A stretch of 64,000 nucleotides of DNA from Ptychodera flava. Taxonomy: Eukaryota; Hemichordata; Enteropneusta; Ptychoderidae. Positions 9,721-22,180 of this stretch are shown here, in pieces. The DNA lies in the NCBI RefSeq assembly GCF_041260155.1, contig NC_091928.1:32798388-32862387 (forward strand), written 5' to 3'. A program made the translations under genes and the position numbers. The notes beneath the pieces are model-generated. The model searched no databases, was not told the DNA's origin, and saw only the letters and a program-made list of their open reading frames with translations. Every line of letters starts with the position of its first letter. The stretch's first letter is position 1.

Positions 9721-12700
9721 ATCTCAGCGGAGAGAGAGTCACGATGGACGGATTTGGCGGGACAGAGTGGTAAGAAAGCAGGACAAATACGACGAGAGAG
9801 ACTTGAGATGTAGTATACTAAATATACACAATTTGCGACAAGTCGATCAACACAGCAAACTTAATAATAACCTATTTATAATTTGACAACATTGATCGGC
9901 AAAATTATTTCCGCATTACCATAGATTTAAGAATAATTCTAGAGTCGGTCACGAAAGCAACACAATGTGCATCACGTCCATAGCTACAGATAGTTCCGTC
10001 GTAGAAGTCAATGATTTCACCATACTCGTCAACTGTTAATGCGTCCTGTGCTACCATTTCAGGTTGACTTTATTGACGAAGACAGTTGCACTTCAGTTAA
10101 TAGCGGCTTTAATCGTAAACTCTACTGAAGATGTTATAGTCATAAAGTCTATCAAATGGCCTGTCGCTAGGAAAGAATTCCTAAACCGCTAAAATTAAAT
10201 AATTTTTGGTGCATTAAAATTCTAAAGACAGCACGACTCCCAACGACAAATCAGCTTCAGAGTTTGTCATGTACCAACTCTAGCGGGGTAAAAAGTAAGT
10301 TATAATAAATATGGGGGAAAAGGTATTTGTGTTTATTAAAATTTAAATTGTTCGTGAATTTTTAATATGCAAACTGCAAAATCGGTATTCGTAATGTTGT
10401 TTTGCAGGACAAAAGCTTGATATCCTCAAAGTCGGCGATTTAATTTCGAACAACACTCTTTACATTTAATTTCGTCATTGCCAAGTGAACATTCCGTGTA
10501 ACGAAGAATTTTTTTTCAGAATTTAAATACCTAATGTTTGGGAAACGATTGTTCAAAGATGATACTAATTCCCAGCTAATGGTCTTTCTAATAAAATGTA
10601 TTAGCGCTAATCGTGTACGTGTCCGGTGTCTGTTTAGACACCTGGTAGCCAGTTATCGATTTCCGTCGGTGCCGTGATACTAATAATCAGCTATACTTTG
10701 CAGGGTAGTAGCCCTCATTATTTTAGGATTATGACTTTACGGAAATATTTTTATTCCTAGGTCAGCTTTTAATGGTCAATTGAAAGCAGAAATGTGTGAG
10801 TCAGCGTCAAAATAGAGAGCATTCCTTGGCGAACACTTGTTTTAGGTCTCACAACTTTTACACAACTATGAGATCAGTCATAATAAATACAGACTTAAAG
10901 AATGAACTCAGACGAAAACACAATATGTTTGTTTGTGGTAACCTTGGTTACGAAATTATGTAATATGACCCTAAAGATAAATTTTACAAACATGAACAGT
11001 CGATATACATACTATAGATGCATCTCATAAATGCTCAATACCGATCAATCCAATATTCTGGAGCAGTCTTTAACAGGAAAAAATCCAAACAAAGCTATCA
11101 AACACATTTAATGTGTACGAATGCATTCGTGATACCGCCAAACATACAACATGAATACAAAGTAGAGCTGTAATGGCTGAATGAAACAATAAAGTTATGT
11201 TACTTATTACTGTAACAGTAGAAGCAAATGTCAATTCTCTATAGTAGAGAGATATATTACAGGACGTCTGACGTCATAATGGTGGTTTGTACTTTGCTAT
11301 TCACTGTTGCTATTTTCATCATTAGTAGCTTGCTTCTGATGTGAGATAATGTCGGTTGAAATCATCGATGTTATCTTTAACAAATGTTTAAAGGTTTTCC
11401 ATCGGTCACGGTCACTCACACGCGGCGAAATCCTGGCTTGTAACGAATATCCTGTACCATTTATCACCTCGATATCTACAACATTGACCGACTAAGATAA
11501 AACAACTTTACTCTGCTCTGGACACATTTCCCACCGTGTAACTTAATTGTAGCTGCACAGATGCGTAAATCCAGTTTTGTCCTTAGAAGCCGGGTGCCGG
11601 GTAAATAACCCGGCTGTTTTGCATTTTTTCCCTGCTACTTTTAACATAATTAGATTTTTTTTATAGACCTGTAATTTCGGGTTGCACTGTCAGCTGTTAG
11701 ACGCCGCACATGTACGATTAGCAGTTTTGCGACGCCTTTCCCGCATGGAACTGAACAAACATAAAACAGTCTCTAAATACCCGTTTGTGGCTTTTTGAGC
11801 CCGATCTTTTATTTGTTAAATAGTGTGATTGGCTGATGGACGCGCCTATGGTGTTGTCTTTGTTAGGAGCAGTGTAATTGGTTTGATTAGTATGAAGGTC
11901 ATCTTACTTTTAACGATGGCGTCAAAAAGAAATGTGGCGTCGGCCACCGGCACATTGCCTATGGAATATTTTTTCCCGAGGAAAGCCCGTTCGAAAGGTA
12001 TACTTGATTCCAACAATACATTTAGTTTATGTATGAAAAACTTCAATTTCGCTGAATTTGTGAGACAACAGCGCCGAAAAGATGTGATTTTGATCGACGA
12101 TTCGAAGTTCATGAGACTGCAGCTAGTTTTCCGCCGCCGCGCTGGCTGCCAACGTCCACTTCGAGTATGATCTTCTCAACAAATCAAGTCATTCTCAGAG
12201 CAATACCTACGCATTTTCTAGATTTAAAAACAATGAGCTAGTACTGATTTTTTTAGAACCAACTGTTTATTTGAATGGGTATTTTTTTTTCATTGATTAT
12301 TTTTACGTACTAGAATCCACGGTCACAGGCATGTGTGTTGCCGACCGGCGCATCATCGTCACGCCTCACGGCTTCACTGTGGCGCTGATCCCCTGTTATT
12401 TAAGTCAACCGGACAATACGTCGTGCATTCCGGCATGGGTTCAATTTCACTGCACCTCTCCATGTTCTCCATGTTGGGTTGCCCGATAGTGTCTTTCGAT
12501 GGACCCTCTGAATCATTTTTTACGGACTCGTGGAGCAAATTTGAAAGAAAATAGAGTTGTTTCCTTCCGACGCCATGCTGCATATCTGCTTTGATCAAAT
12601 TTAGGGACAGCGAGACGCGATGATCGCGCACGGTTTGCATTTAATTTGTTGCAACATTTGTGTCAATCACTCACTTTGTGTTATTAGTTTCAGAAACTAT

Positions 12701-12910
12701 CGCTCGCCTGAAAATTAGCAACGTAGTAAGTTCATAGGCACAGATGACATGATAACGTACCTCTGAGCTACGATGCCAATTTTCAGACTACACCCAGAGA
12801 ATCCAAAACTTTCCACACAAAATGTAATGTCAAGCGGGCACTCATCTCGTCTGGTTGTCGCCAAAGCTCAGTCGCGGAGAGTGCTTTCGCAAACATTTTA
12901 CTATTATTCT

Positions 12911-13034
12911 TTGCGTATTATAACTCATAACAATGAAAAAATGCGTTGAGACTCAATCCAATGCGTAATATTATTACGCATTGGATCGACTCTCTATGCA
13001 TTTTTTCATTGTTATGAGTTTTCGATATACGCAT
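12911..13034. repeat. hairpin MITE
   Basis: Inverted arms with ACTCATAACAATGAAAAAAT and ATCCAATGCGTAATA around a centre at about 12970. The tips read GCGTAT on both sides. Confidence 0.8.
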
Positions 13035-14395
13035 TTTTTTGCGTAAATGCGAACACTGTTACAGTGAATTATCTTACAGATGTCTTTTTTTTACAAAAAC
13101 GAATGTGTTGTTATTAGAATAGTGTCGGTATTTTGAATTTTCCATCCTGATTTTTGGAAATGAGCAATGAAATGAGCAGACTGCAGGTGATTTAAGATTA
13201 AATGTTAAAACTTCAATGCAACTAAACCTTAAGTGTGTTATTAATAATACAAACAAAACAAAATCATTTTGTTTGTTTTGTTTTGTGTATGTGAGCCACG
13301 TCTAAGACACACAACAAAAGTACTGTTTCAGTCTCAGCTAATGTCACCTCAGATGCCACCAGAGAACACCATTTCAACTCCAAATTTTTGCCTTGCCAGA
13401 GGGGACACCCACCTCTCGCGCTCCTCCCCTCGTTCGCTACGCTCACTCGCCGCTCCCTCGCAGTCCACCCGTCTACTTTCGTGAATTACCCGGCTACTTT
13501 TAAATATAAGGACAACACTGAAATATGGCCAAATAACAATAAGAGTTTATTACAACAAGTGCATTCCTATTGTACACAGTGATGAATAGACGTAAACATA
13601 CTTGTATAGTTCTGAAGACTGACCTTTATTTGTTGACTTAATACGGCTAACATGTCATTGCAATTAGCTTTGTAAACGCTAAAGGTTGCAACTATAGTTC
13701 CTTTTCGTCACCTGAACGTGATGACGTCGTATCAGATGATTTACACACTGACTGGCGATCACCGTTGAAAACATTTAGGTCACAATAAAATAATCATGAA
13801 AGTGATAAATAAACGGTGGCTTTTTATACGTAAACCATTTTCTGCGTTGGTATATAATTTTTTGCTAAACTTCGTGTGAGATAAGCTTTGTCTCATCTTC
13901 ATAATAAATTTTACGGATGATTTTTGTAAATCTAGTCTTTCTTTACAAATCCTACATCGCATGTAGCTAGGCCTACTTGAGGTTTCGTTGTGAATAATAG
14001 GTACTTTTGCACAGCAGTTCGATGAAGTTTTGTCGGAACCAAATGTTACTTACATCCTTGTTTTTGCTTCTGTTTCGAAACAACCCATTTGCTTTCGACA
14101 AGGAGTTTACAATTGTTTAAATTAAGTGCACATGATTCATTAAATTCGATTGTGTACATATTTGAGGAGTAATTTTTATCACAACGTCGTGACCATGGGG
14201 TAAAGGTGGGAAGAAGTATCTTCTCACAAAAGATTTACCTTCTCCGAGTGTCCTTCCGTGTTATACGGTACTTTCCTGCTGATCCTAGCGTCGTATGTTG
14301 CTTGCGGTTGTATACAAATGTTTTATTAGACACATTTTGACATATTTATTCGCGTAAGCTTATTCGTGACAATTCACCTGAGAGGTTGATAATGT

Positions 14396-14529
14396 CATTC
14401 ACAAAATACCGGAATTTATGACCGAGTACATCGTGCAGCGGAGGTATTGTCCGAGACATGTAGCTTCGAGGACAATACCGAAGCGTATACGAGGCACGAT
14501 GACACAAACCCTGGTATTTTGTGAATAAT
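14396..14529. repeat. hairpin MITE
   Basis: ATTCACAAAATACC at the left and its complement at the right, with inner arms containing GGTATTGTCC. Centre near 14465. Confidence 0.75.
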
Positions 14530-15099
14530 ATTAGTATTATACACCTTATTACAGTGCAATTTTACAAGAAAAAGTCGAAATTATAGCGTTTTTAGGATTC
14601 CCGTCGTGCACTGCTTCGAGCGAAGTTAAGGTGAGCAGACTCGGCACGCAGCGCAGTGCATGCACGTTGTAGAAATTGTAGTCCAGCTGCATAATTTCAC
14701 TCAAATTTACACGTTTTGGACAGACCATTATTCACTTCGTGATGTACTGAATGTTAGATGTATAGTTTCTGTAAACATGTAAAATATTCTCTTGTTTTCA
14801 CCTGTATTTACGTAAAGGTGTCATGAGGTCAAAGGTTAAACAATATCCAACAACACCTGAGTTATTGTACTTCGCGTCCTTAGACTCATATACTTACTAC
14901 ACGACGAAACTCCTTAGGTTACAGATGCAGATGCATGATAATATCATATAAAGTTGAAATAAGGAACGACCACTCTATACATTCAACAAGATAAGCACAT
15001 TTTACACACAAGGCTCCCTTAGATGTCATGTTGATACAAATAGCTAATTTGTGGTTGCTAATATGCTTACACATCCTAAGCTTCTATTATTTGTCGGTG

Positions 15100-15365
15100 A
15101 CAATTCTAGAAATGATTTGAAATGAAACATGATATGTCATAAAAGGAAAAACCACTCAAGAAACGTCACGGTTAAAATTTCGGTCTTTGTCGTCTTCATC
15201 ATACAGATATTATATTCATACATGTGTATACTTGTTAAAAACATGTTACAAGTACAACATTTTATTCCTTGGTATATTTGGAAGATCATAGGAGAACCCC
15301 ATTCTGCTTTCCTCTTTCGTCTAGGGGACTACCGTCGCCATATCGTCACATTCACACACCACCAC

Positions 15366-15423
<58 letters not shown>

Positions 15424-17070
15424 TATCTGCTTAACCTTTTGCAGTCTTTCTCCTCTTCTGTTGTATTCTCATCCTCTGTTCAATAATCATTTCGTCTCTC
15501 TGCAAGATCAGCCTATCTTCACGGTGACATGGCGACGATGCTTGCAGTAAACTGACTCGCATCTCAAGAAAAACTTTTTCCGATGCTGGTTGAATCAAAC
15601 AAATGCTTTGTTTAAAATAAATCGTTTCACATGGTAGGTATAACTTGTTTCACACGGTTTCTACCGAGAGGTAGAAAACGCTAGTTCACGAAAAGTATTA
15701 TTCTGGCGCATTTTACATTATTAATCGTTGATATTTTTAGCAAATAACGAAAACTTAAACAACAAATACGTTACAAGGTCTGGGACAAATTCAAAGACTA
15801 TATCGCATGATCAACCAACCAACATGGGTCCCAAGTGAGTTACGGAATCTTCACAGCCTTCGCTGCAGTATAATGAATGTATACTCGTTCAAATAGTACA
15901 CAGAAATGCAAGCAGGGGAGAAAAATCAAGATCTGCAATGAAGGAAGTAAAGTTGAAGAAAGACATTATACGATAGTTTCGCTCTTCGACTTTTTGCAGG
16001 AGCACGTTACGACTGCCTTATATTTATATTTGTTACAAACTTGTTAAAAGTACTACTCCTTAATTTTTTAATATATTTTCAAAATTATCTATACCCATAA
16101 AGCTTAGTTTCAAGTAATAAGTTGTCGAAGAACCCATAACTTTTTCAAGAGACACTTTCGCGATAGTATCGAAACTTTTAAGATTTTTTTTTAATGTTTT
16201 AAAACGTCGATGCTTAGTGGTAACATCATTAGCGTCAATTTCGCCGAACACCATTGGCACTGCCACTGCTGTTTCAACGCTTTAAAATTCGATACACAGA
16301 GAGTTTCGCAAAGAGTAAACAAGCTTCTACTTTGACGTCGAAAACGTCGAAGGGCTTCGCTGGACCGGGTAACCATGGAAACCGGTCAGTACACCATTCA
16401 TCGACCCGCTAACTCCCTGTATGTTCCTATTTAAATCAATACCCTGATTTGTACTCACATCGAGGCATGTAATAAATGATATTATCAGCAAATGAAAGGA
16501 TTGTTAAAATGTCAATTACACCTGGCCTGACAAAATGATTATTTAAAGATGTTAACGGTTTTTGTCTCGTGATCTTTCCGATGAAAAGCTTCAACATTAA
16601 TCGCGGGTGAGTCCGCCGTCTGTTTGCACACCTGGGAAATTATAACCCCTCTTTGGTGGTATATGGTACATGTCAACTAATTCTTCCTTACGCCAAATAA
16701 AAAAGTGGGTTTTCCAAGTAACATGCGAAAATTAGGGTATAGGTAGGTTGGAGGAATTTTTTATTTTATATTTCTTTTTGTCGGCTGACACCCATAAATA
16801 AAGTAACATTTAGAGAATTTACTCGATTTCTTTTGAAAGTGCGAAAGAATGTCTAATGTCGGTGGGTTTTATTAGGTCCTATTTCGGGTAGCCGGAAACA
16901 CGTATTTTGTTATTTGGCCTTAATAAAACCTACAACTTGTGCTCAAAGGATTTACCGCACATCTGGACAATATATCAGTTAATCCGTAAGCATAAGATAC
17001 AGGTAAACGCACACATCCGTGAATAAGAGCTAGAATCGAGAGCATTTGCCGACAAGAGAAAACCGCCCAG
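15100..17070. repeat. intergenic duplication, block 2
   Basis: Second, diverged copy of the 9050-10900 block. A further partial copy of its first segment (ATGAAGGAAGTAAA..TTTCGCTCTTCGAC) lies at about 15895-16060. Confidence 0.5.
15360..15424. repeat. (ATC)n microsatellite
   Basis: Perfect run of about 22 trinucleotide units, producing poly-His or poly-Ser open frames. Confidence 0.92.
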
Positions 17071-17729
17071 GCCTCGATACTAGTATCCTTGGTTTGTGTT
17101 TAGTTTTGTGTGAGGAATCTGTGCGATGTATTCCATTACATTTTCCAACTGTCCCTTGGCGGACCTCTAAAACTTCCGAAGCTCTGAAAAGATGTTATTG
17201 TTCCTCTTGCAAAGGAAAAATGCCCGAAAGTACCTCTATGATTTTAGGCAAGTTGCTCTCACTTCTCTGGCGATAAAAAGGTTTGAAACAATCGTTTAAA
17301 TCCCGGAGAAAACGTAACTTTGTATAGTTTGTTTACATAGGCAGGGTAGCGGTCTCTTATCTTACCTTTTGAATTTAATTTACAAATATATTTAAAGCGA
17401 AAAAAATGTGTGCATTGTATTCGTTTGCATTTAATATCACTCACCAGAGTGCACCTGCTGATCGACAAAAGTATGTCACTTTTCAATCTGATTTTAGATT
17501 TTTAAACAAACAGATCAGTGTTTGAGGGTCAACAGCTGCTTGTTAACAATCAGTTCTACTTCTACAGGTAAGCTTACGCCCAAGGATTGTGTCTATTGTA
17601 TACAAATGATTGTAGAAGTAGACACATGTTGAAGTCTGCCGACAATTCGGCAATAACAGCTTACAATATGAATTGGAAACAGTCTTGGCCCCACTGGAGG
17701 ATCGGTTTATAAACATCTTTTATGGAACT

Positions 17730-18303
17730 TGTTACGTGCAGAGAAAACGAACAAAAGGGTGAACTCAGCAGTTAACGTTTAAACAAAATTTATTACGAAA
17801 TAAAACTAATTGCGAAGTCAGGGATAGAGTACAAGCTTTAAAAGTGTACAGACTACTTATCTCAGCTGGGACGGCAAAGCTCCAGTCTCAGAGTTGTAAC
17901 AGTCAGTCGGATGAATGAACAGTCCTTTGGCTTGCAGGCTTGAAACTGCACAAAGTCCACAGTATAAATCCAGCGTTGACAGTGAAGGTCTTGAAAAGTC
18001 TTGAGAATGACTAGCACTGCTGGAGTTTAGTAACACACAAGAGACACGATCCCAAAAGTCTGACTGGAAGCTGTGCACGTCCCTTTTATAAAGGCATGTA
18101 AGAACAATCTAGAACTTTTATTGACATGCTAATTACTGTTCTAAAATTATCTCCCTTACACAACTAATCAACTTTCCAGAACATTCCAAACATGACTAAT
18201 TGAATTCAAGGTTGTGAGGTCATCAAGGGCAGTGACCTTGAGAATGTTCTAGACTAATTGAACTCAGGTCATGATGAGTGTGGGGGAAATGACCTACATA
18301 ACA
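17730..18303 (-). repeat. 3' LTR of the Gmr1-like element
   Basis: Direct repeat of 23306-23876, about 1-2% different. On the minus strand it holds TATAAAAG (18083-18090) and AATAAA (17789-17794). Confidence 0.95.
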
Positions 18304-18316
18304 CACCCCTCTTCAA
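18304..18316 (-). other. polypurine tract
   Basis: On the minus strand, GAAGAGGGGTG lies directly against the 3' LTR. It is the expected plus-strand primer. Confidence 0.75.
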
Positions 18317-18397
18317 AAAAGAAAATTTTTCAAAGAAAAATCTTTCTTTTACAAATGTAATCTTGAAAAGGATTTAAGTACTCAAATTTGTTTTACT

Positions 18398-18861
18398 CTA
18401 AAGTAAAATTTCTTGAAAGTGAACAACAATAAAATTTCTTGAAAGTGAACAACAATAATTTCTAAATACGGAGAGACAGTCTGCAATTAAATTGTCTCTG
18501 CCTTTGATATGTCTAATGTCAAGATTAAACTCCTGTAACATTAAACTCCATCTTAGCAATCTCTGATTTTTGCCTTTAAATTTCTGCAGAAAAACAAGAG
18601 GGTTGTGATCAATATAAACCACTATTGGCTGATTTGAAGAAGTAACATAAACTTCAAATGCTGTAAAGCTAATATCAAAGATAAACACTCTTTTTCAATT
18701 GTAGAGTAGTTTCTCTGGGATTTGTTAAATTTGCGTGAAAAATAGCAAACAGGATGATCTATACCATGACTATCCTCTTGCAATAAAACAGCACCAGCAG
18801 CCGTATCACTAGCATCTACAGCTAATTTGAATGGCAAAGTGAAATCTGGTGCAGACAACAC
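18398..18861 (-). pseudogene. RNase H domain of Pol (frameshifted)
   Basis: Two overlapping frames (18622-18861 and 18398-18688) hold an RNase H of gypsy type: KLAVDASDTAAGAVLLQ with the first catalytic Asp, YSTIEKECLSLILAL with the Glu, VVYIDHNPLVFL with the Asp, and IKGRDNLIADCLS at the end. One frame change near 18650 breaks it. Confidence 0.88.
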
Positions 18862-19630
18862 TGGGGCACTTTGCAGTATGGCTTAAGTGTATCAAATGCC
18901 TGTTGGCATTGCTCTGACCAAACAAACTTTACTTTCTTTTTAAGTAAGTTAGTCAAAGGCTCAGTAATTGTGGAGAAATTTGGACAGAATTTTCTGTAGT
19001 AACCAGCCATACCGAGAAAGCGCATCAGTTGTCGTTTGCAGTTTGGTATGGGAAAACTTGAAATGGCACTGATTTTGGCATCAACAGGTTTTACCTCACC
19101 CTGTCCTACAGTATGTCCGAGGTAAGTTACCCTCGCCCAACCAAACTCAGATTTGGCAAGGTTGACAGTCAACATTGCTTTACTCAGTCTCTCGAAGAAC
19201 TTCCGCATGAGCTTGATGTGTTCCTCCCAGGTGTCACTATACAGGACGACGTCGTCAACGTAAGCTGCACACCCGTCTAGCCCGGATATGACGTCGTTGA
19301 TCATCCGTTGGAACGTTGCCGGAGAGTTCTTCATTCGAATGGCATCACCTTGTACTGGAACAATCCGTCTGGTGTAACAAAGGCGGATATTTCACGAGCA
19401 CGATCCGTCAGAGGGACTTGCCAAAATCCCTTCAGTAGGTCAAATTTTGTCACATACTTGGCTTTTCCCACTCGGTCGATGCAGTCATCAATCCTCGGGA
19501 TTGGGAAAGTGTCTGTCTTTGTTAAAGTGTTGACCTTCAAAGTCCGTGCACATACGATAACTGTGGTCTGATTTGGGAACAAGTATGCACGGCGAACTCC
19601 AGTTACTTTTACTGGGTTCAATAAAGTCAT
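18822..19630 (-). pseudogene. reverse transcriptase core (frameshifted)
   Basis: Frame 19331-19630 holds the KFDLLKGFWQVPL motif. A one-base loss at about 19332 moves the frame to 18822-19334, with MKNSPATFQRM, the YVDD catalytic motif, and the connection region YLGHTVGQGEV..RFLGMAGYYRKF. The pieces follow on from the C-terminal end of the integrase-RT frame. Confidence 0.92.
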
Positions 19631-21443
19631 TGTCCAGCAGGTATTTGACTTCTTCCTGGAGATATTTCGCTTTTGTTGGATTCAGTCTGTATGGATGTTG
19701 TTTTACAGGCTTACTGTCCCCAACATCAACGTCGTGATAGATGACGTTTGTCCTCGTTGGAACATCTTGAAACAGGTGTTTATATTCGTGGAGCAGTTCT
19801 TTCACCTGTTGTTGTTGTTCTGGCTGGAGGTGTGCCAACTTTGTAGACTCCAGCTTCTCCAGGATTTCTGAGTTCTGAAGCTTGACCGAGCCCAGCTTTG
19901 AGTTTAGAGTATTTTCACTCAAGTCAGTTTCAGTATCACTATCTTCATAATGGCTTGAACTGACTGCACTGACAGGCTGAGTTATAGTAGGATTATCCCT
20001 ATCCAAATATGGCTTAAGCATATTTATGTGACATAGCTGTTTTTGTTTTCGCCTGTCAGGTGTTATTATGATGTAATTTAAATCACTCAATTTCTTATCA
20101 ATTAGATATGGCCCAAAGTAACGAGCATGGAGTGGTTTGCCAGGAATTGGAAGTAGAACAAGAACCTTTTGACCTGGTTCAAACTTCCGTTTTGAGGTGC
20201 TTTTATCATATTTGGTTTTCATTGACTGCTGAGATGACTCAAGATTTTCTCTGGCTAATTCACATGCTTTAGAGAGTTTTGTACGAAAATCTGAGACATA
20301 TTGCAAAATATTCAGACAATCATCATCGTCTGATAGGAATTTCTCTTTAACGAGCTTAAGTGGGCCACGGACTGTATGTCCAAATACAAGCTCAAATGGG
20401 CTAAAACCAAGAGACTCTTGAATTGACTCTCTAACAGCAAAGAGCAAAAAATGAATTCCTTCATCCCACTGCTTCTCTGTGTCAAAACAGTAGGTCCTAA
20501 TCATGTTTTTCAAAGTTTGATGAAATCGCTCAAGAGCACCCTGACTTTCTGGATGATAGGCGGATGACCTATACTGTTTAATGCCTAGCTGATCCATTAC
20601 TTGTTGAAAAATACCAGACATAAAGTTGGAGCCTTGATCGGACTGGACACATTTAGGGAGGCCGAATAAAGTGAAAAATTTGACTAAAGCTCTCACTATA
20701 GTCTTTGTCTTTATATTTCTCAGTGGTATGGCTTTGGGGAACCGAGTTGATGTACACATAATTGTCAACATGTACTCATTTCCTGATCTTGTTTTTGGTA
20801 GGGGCCCAACACAGTCTATTAGTATCCTACTAAATGGTTCTTGAAATGCAGGAATTGGCTGTAAAGGGGCCTTTGGAATAGTCTGATTTGGCTTTCCTAC
20901 CATTTGACATGTGTGACAAGTTTTACAGAAATGTGCTACATCCTGCCTGAGATTAGGCCAATAAAAGTGACTGAGAATTTTATGATAAGTTTTCCTGACT
21001 CCTAAGTGACCAGCCCAGGGCGTTTCATGGGCCAGGCGCAATATTTCAGCACGGTAGGGCTTTGGAACCACAATTTGATGTTTTATAGCCCAATCGTCAT
21101 CAACCAAGACATCTGGAGGTCTCCATTTACGCATGAGAATACCAGATTTTGTATAATAGGAAACAGAGCTATCTGAAGTTTTACCTTCATCATCTACCCT
21201 GTCAAACAAAGACAAAATATCTGGGTCTTTGTGTTGTTCTGCAATGAGATTTGATCTAGAAAATGTCTGACTTTGGTCAGCAGAAGTTTTACTGGAAGTT
21301 TCAAATCCACGAGGGATAACGGAATGATCCGTGTCAAACACCTGACTGAGAAAGGTGTCATTTAAGTCAACATCTGTGACATTATTTTTGAGAGTATTTG
21401 ATTCTCGGAAGTTTTCTTTGACATGGCTCGAGTAATAGCACAT
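19488..21443 (-). CDS. integrase plus N-terminal reverse transcriptase
   Basis: 651-codon open frame. Order: HHCC zinc-binding domain (HETPWAGHLGV.. then CKTCHTC), DDE core (LIDCVGP, QSDQGSNF, GALERFHQ), the GPY/F module (RYFGPYLI), then a linker and the start of the reverse transcriptase (HPYRLNPTKAKYLQEEVKYL, SSPCILVPK, RMCTDF). The frame stops shortly after a frameshift near 19545. Finding RT sequence directly downstream of integrase in one open frame proves the domain order and is not an artefact of rearranged fragments. Confidence 0.95.
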   Translation of the reverse strand: MCYYSSHVKENFRESNTLKNNVTDVDLNDTFLSQVFDTDHSVIPRGFETSSKTSADQSQTFSRSNLIAEQHKDPDILSLFDRVDDEGKTSDSSVSYYTKSGILMRKWRPPDVLVDDDWAIKHQIVVPKPYRAEILRLAHETPWAGHLGVRKTYHKILSHFYWPNLRQDVAHFCKTCHTCQMVGKPNQTIPKAPLQPIPAFQEPFSRILIDCVGPLPKTRSGNEYMLTIMCTSTRFPKAIPLRNIKTKTIVRALVKFFTLFGLPKCVQSDQGSNFMSGIFQQVMDQLGIKQYRSSAYHPESQGALERFHQTLKNMIRTYCFDTEKQWDEGIHFLLFAVRESIQESLGFSPFELVFGHTVRGPLKLVKEKFLSDDDDCLNILQYVSDFRTKLSKACELARENLESSQQSMKTKYDKSTSKRKFEPGQKVLVLLPIPGKPLHARYFGPYLIDKKLSDLNYIIITPDRRKQKQLCHINMLKPYLDRDNPTITQPVSAVSSSHYEDSDTETDLSENTLNSKLGSVKLQNSEILEKLESTKLAHLQPEQQQQVKELLHEYKHLFQDVPTRTNVIYHDVDVGDSKPVKQHPYRLNPTKAKYLQEEVKYLLDNDFIEPSKSNWSSPCILVPKSDHSYRMCTDFEGQHFNKDRHFPNPED

Positions 21444-22180
21444 GAAGGAAATAAATCGGGTATCTCTTGTTCAATTGGCTCTGGATCCTGATCTAAAGTA
21501 GGATTATCAGTCACAAGTGGATTAGTAATGACCTTGTCCCCAGCAAGGTCGTTTCCAAGAAGAAGGTGAATCCCTTCAAAAGGCAAAAAAGGCCTAATAC
21601 CTAAAGCCACAGGTCCAGAAACAAAGTCCGAAGACAAATAGACATTATGGAGAGGAACAGGAATGTAGTCATTACAATCTACCCCCTTAATAAGAACTTT
21701 AGAACCTGAAAATGACTTTTCAGAAAACGGCAGGGTATCTGCCAACAAAAGAGACTGGGAAGCCCGGTATCTCTTAAAATTTTGACAGGGGTAGCGGAAG
21801 AGAAATCACTAGAAAGTGATATAAAACCATTATGAATAAATGGCTCGAAAATACCCATAATGCTATCCTGAGAAGAATTGACCTTGACCTCATTAATTGG
21901 GGATAAGAGGGGTTTAACCTCAGAAAATGTGTTGCACACATTATTAGACTCTAATTGAGTTGATGAAGAAATAAAGCCGGTTGGCTTAGATCCACTTTGA
22001 CCACTTTGACCTTCACGTTTTCTTTTCAATTTGAAACAATCTGACATTAAATGGCCGTCTTTCTTACAATAATTACAAGAAAGTGTACCGAACTGTTTGT
22101 CAGAAGGAGATTGAGACTTGGGATCTGATGATGTGTGAGTGTTACTTAAATTTTGTGAACTGTTGTCATTTGATTTCCTA
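21362..22180 (-). pseudogene. nucleocapsid zinc knuckle and aspartic protease
   Basis: A CX2CX4HX4C knuckle (CNYCKKDGHLMSDC, about 22040-22078) is followed by a retropepsin-like protease: VKILRDTG at about 21750, then LLLADTLPF in a shifted frame, and the LLLGNDLAGDKV segment. A one-base deletion lies immediately after the catalytic DTG, so the protease is broken at its active site. Confidence 0.85.

Larger units (their letters stand above)
9050..10900. repeat. intergenic duplication, block 1
   Basis: Shares ordered stretches with about 15100-17070: GATTTGAAATGAAACA..GATATG, the ATC microsatellite, GTGTCTGTTTAGACACCTGG and an AGAGCATT..GGCGAACA motif. Divergence is high, so this is an old segmental duplication. 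No TNF exons are visible in either block. A 50-codon open frame on the minus strand (9905-10057) looks protein-like but matches nothing I know. Confidence 0.5.
10901..15099. other. intergenic, no gene identified
   Basis: Contains two hairpins (12911-13034 and 14396-14529) and several open frames of 60-113 codons. The frame with ATG at 11917 starts MASKRNVASATGTLPMEYFF and stays open to 12170. It is basic and vaguely like the N-terminus of a transposase, but I see no domain and do not call a gene. The GC-richer stretch 11570-13500 may be a decayed DNA element. Confidence 0.4.

Noticed and set aside
9142..9813. Ser-, Ile- and Asp-rich frames
   Set aside because: Translations of ATC/TCG microsatellites.
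11829..12640. Possible transposase gene fragment
   Set aside because: The frames are short, lack catalytic motifs and do not join into a longer product.
15129..15434. Frame with a poly-His tail
   Set aside because: The tail is the ATC microsatellite; no domain precedes it.
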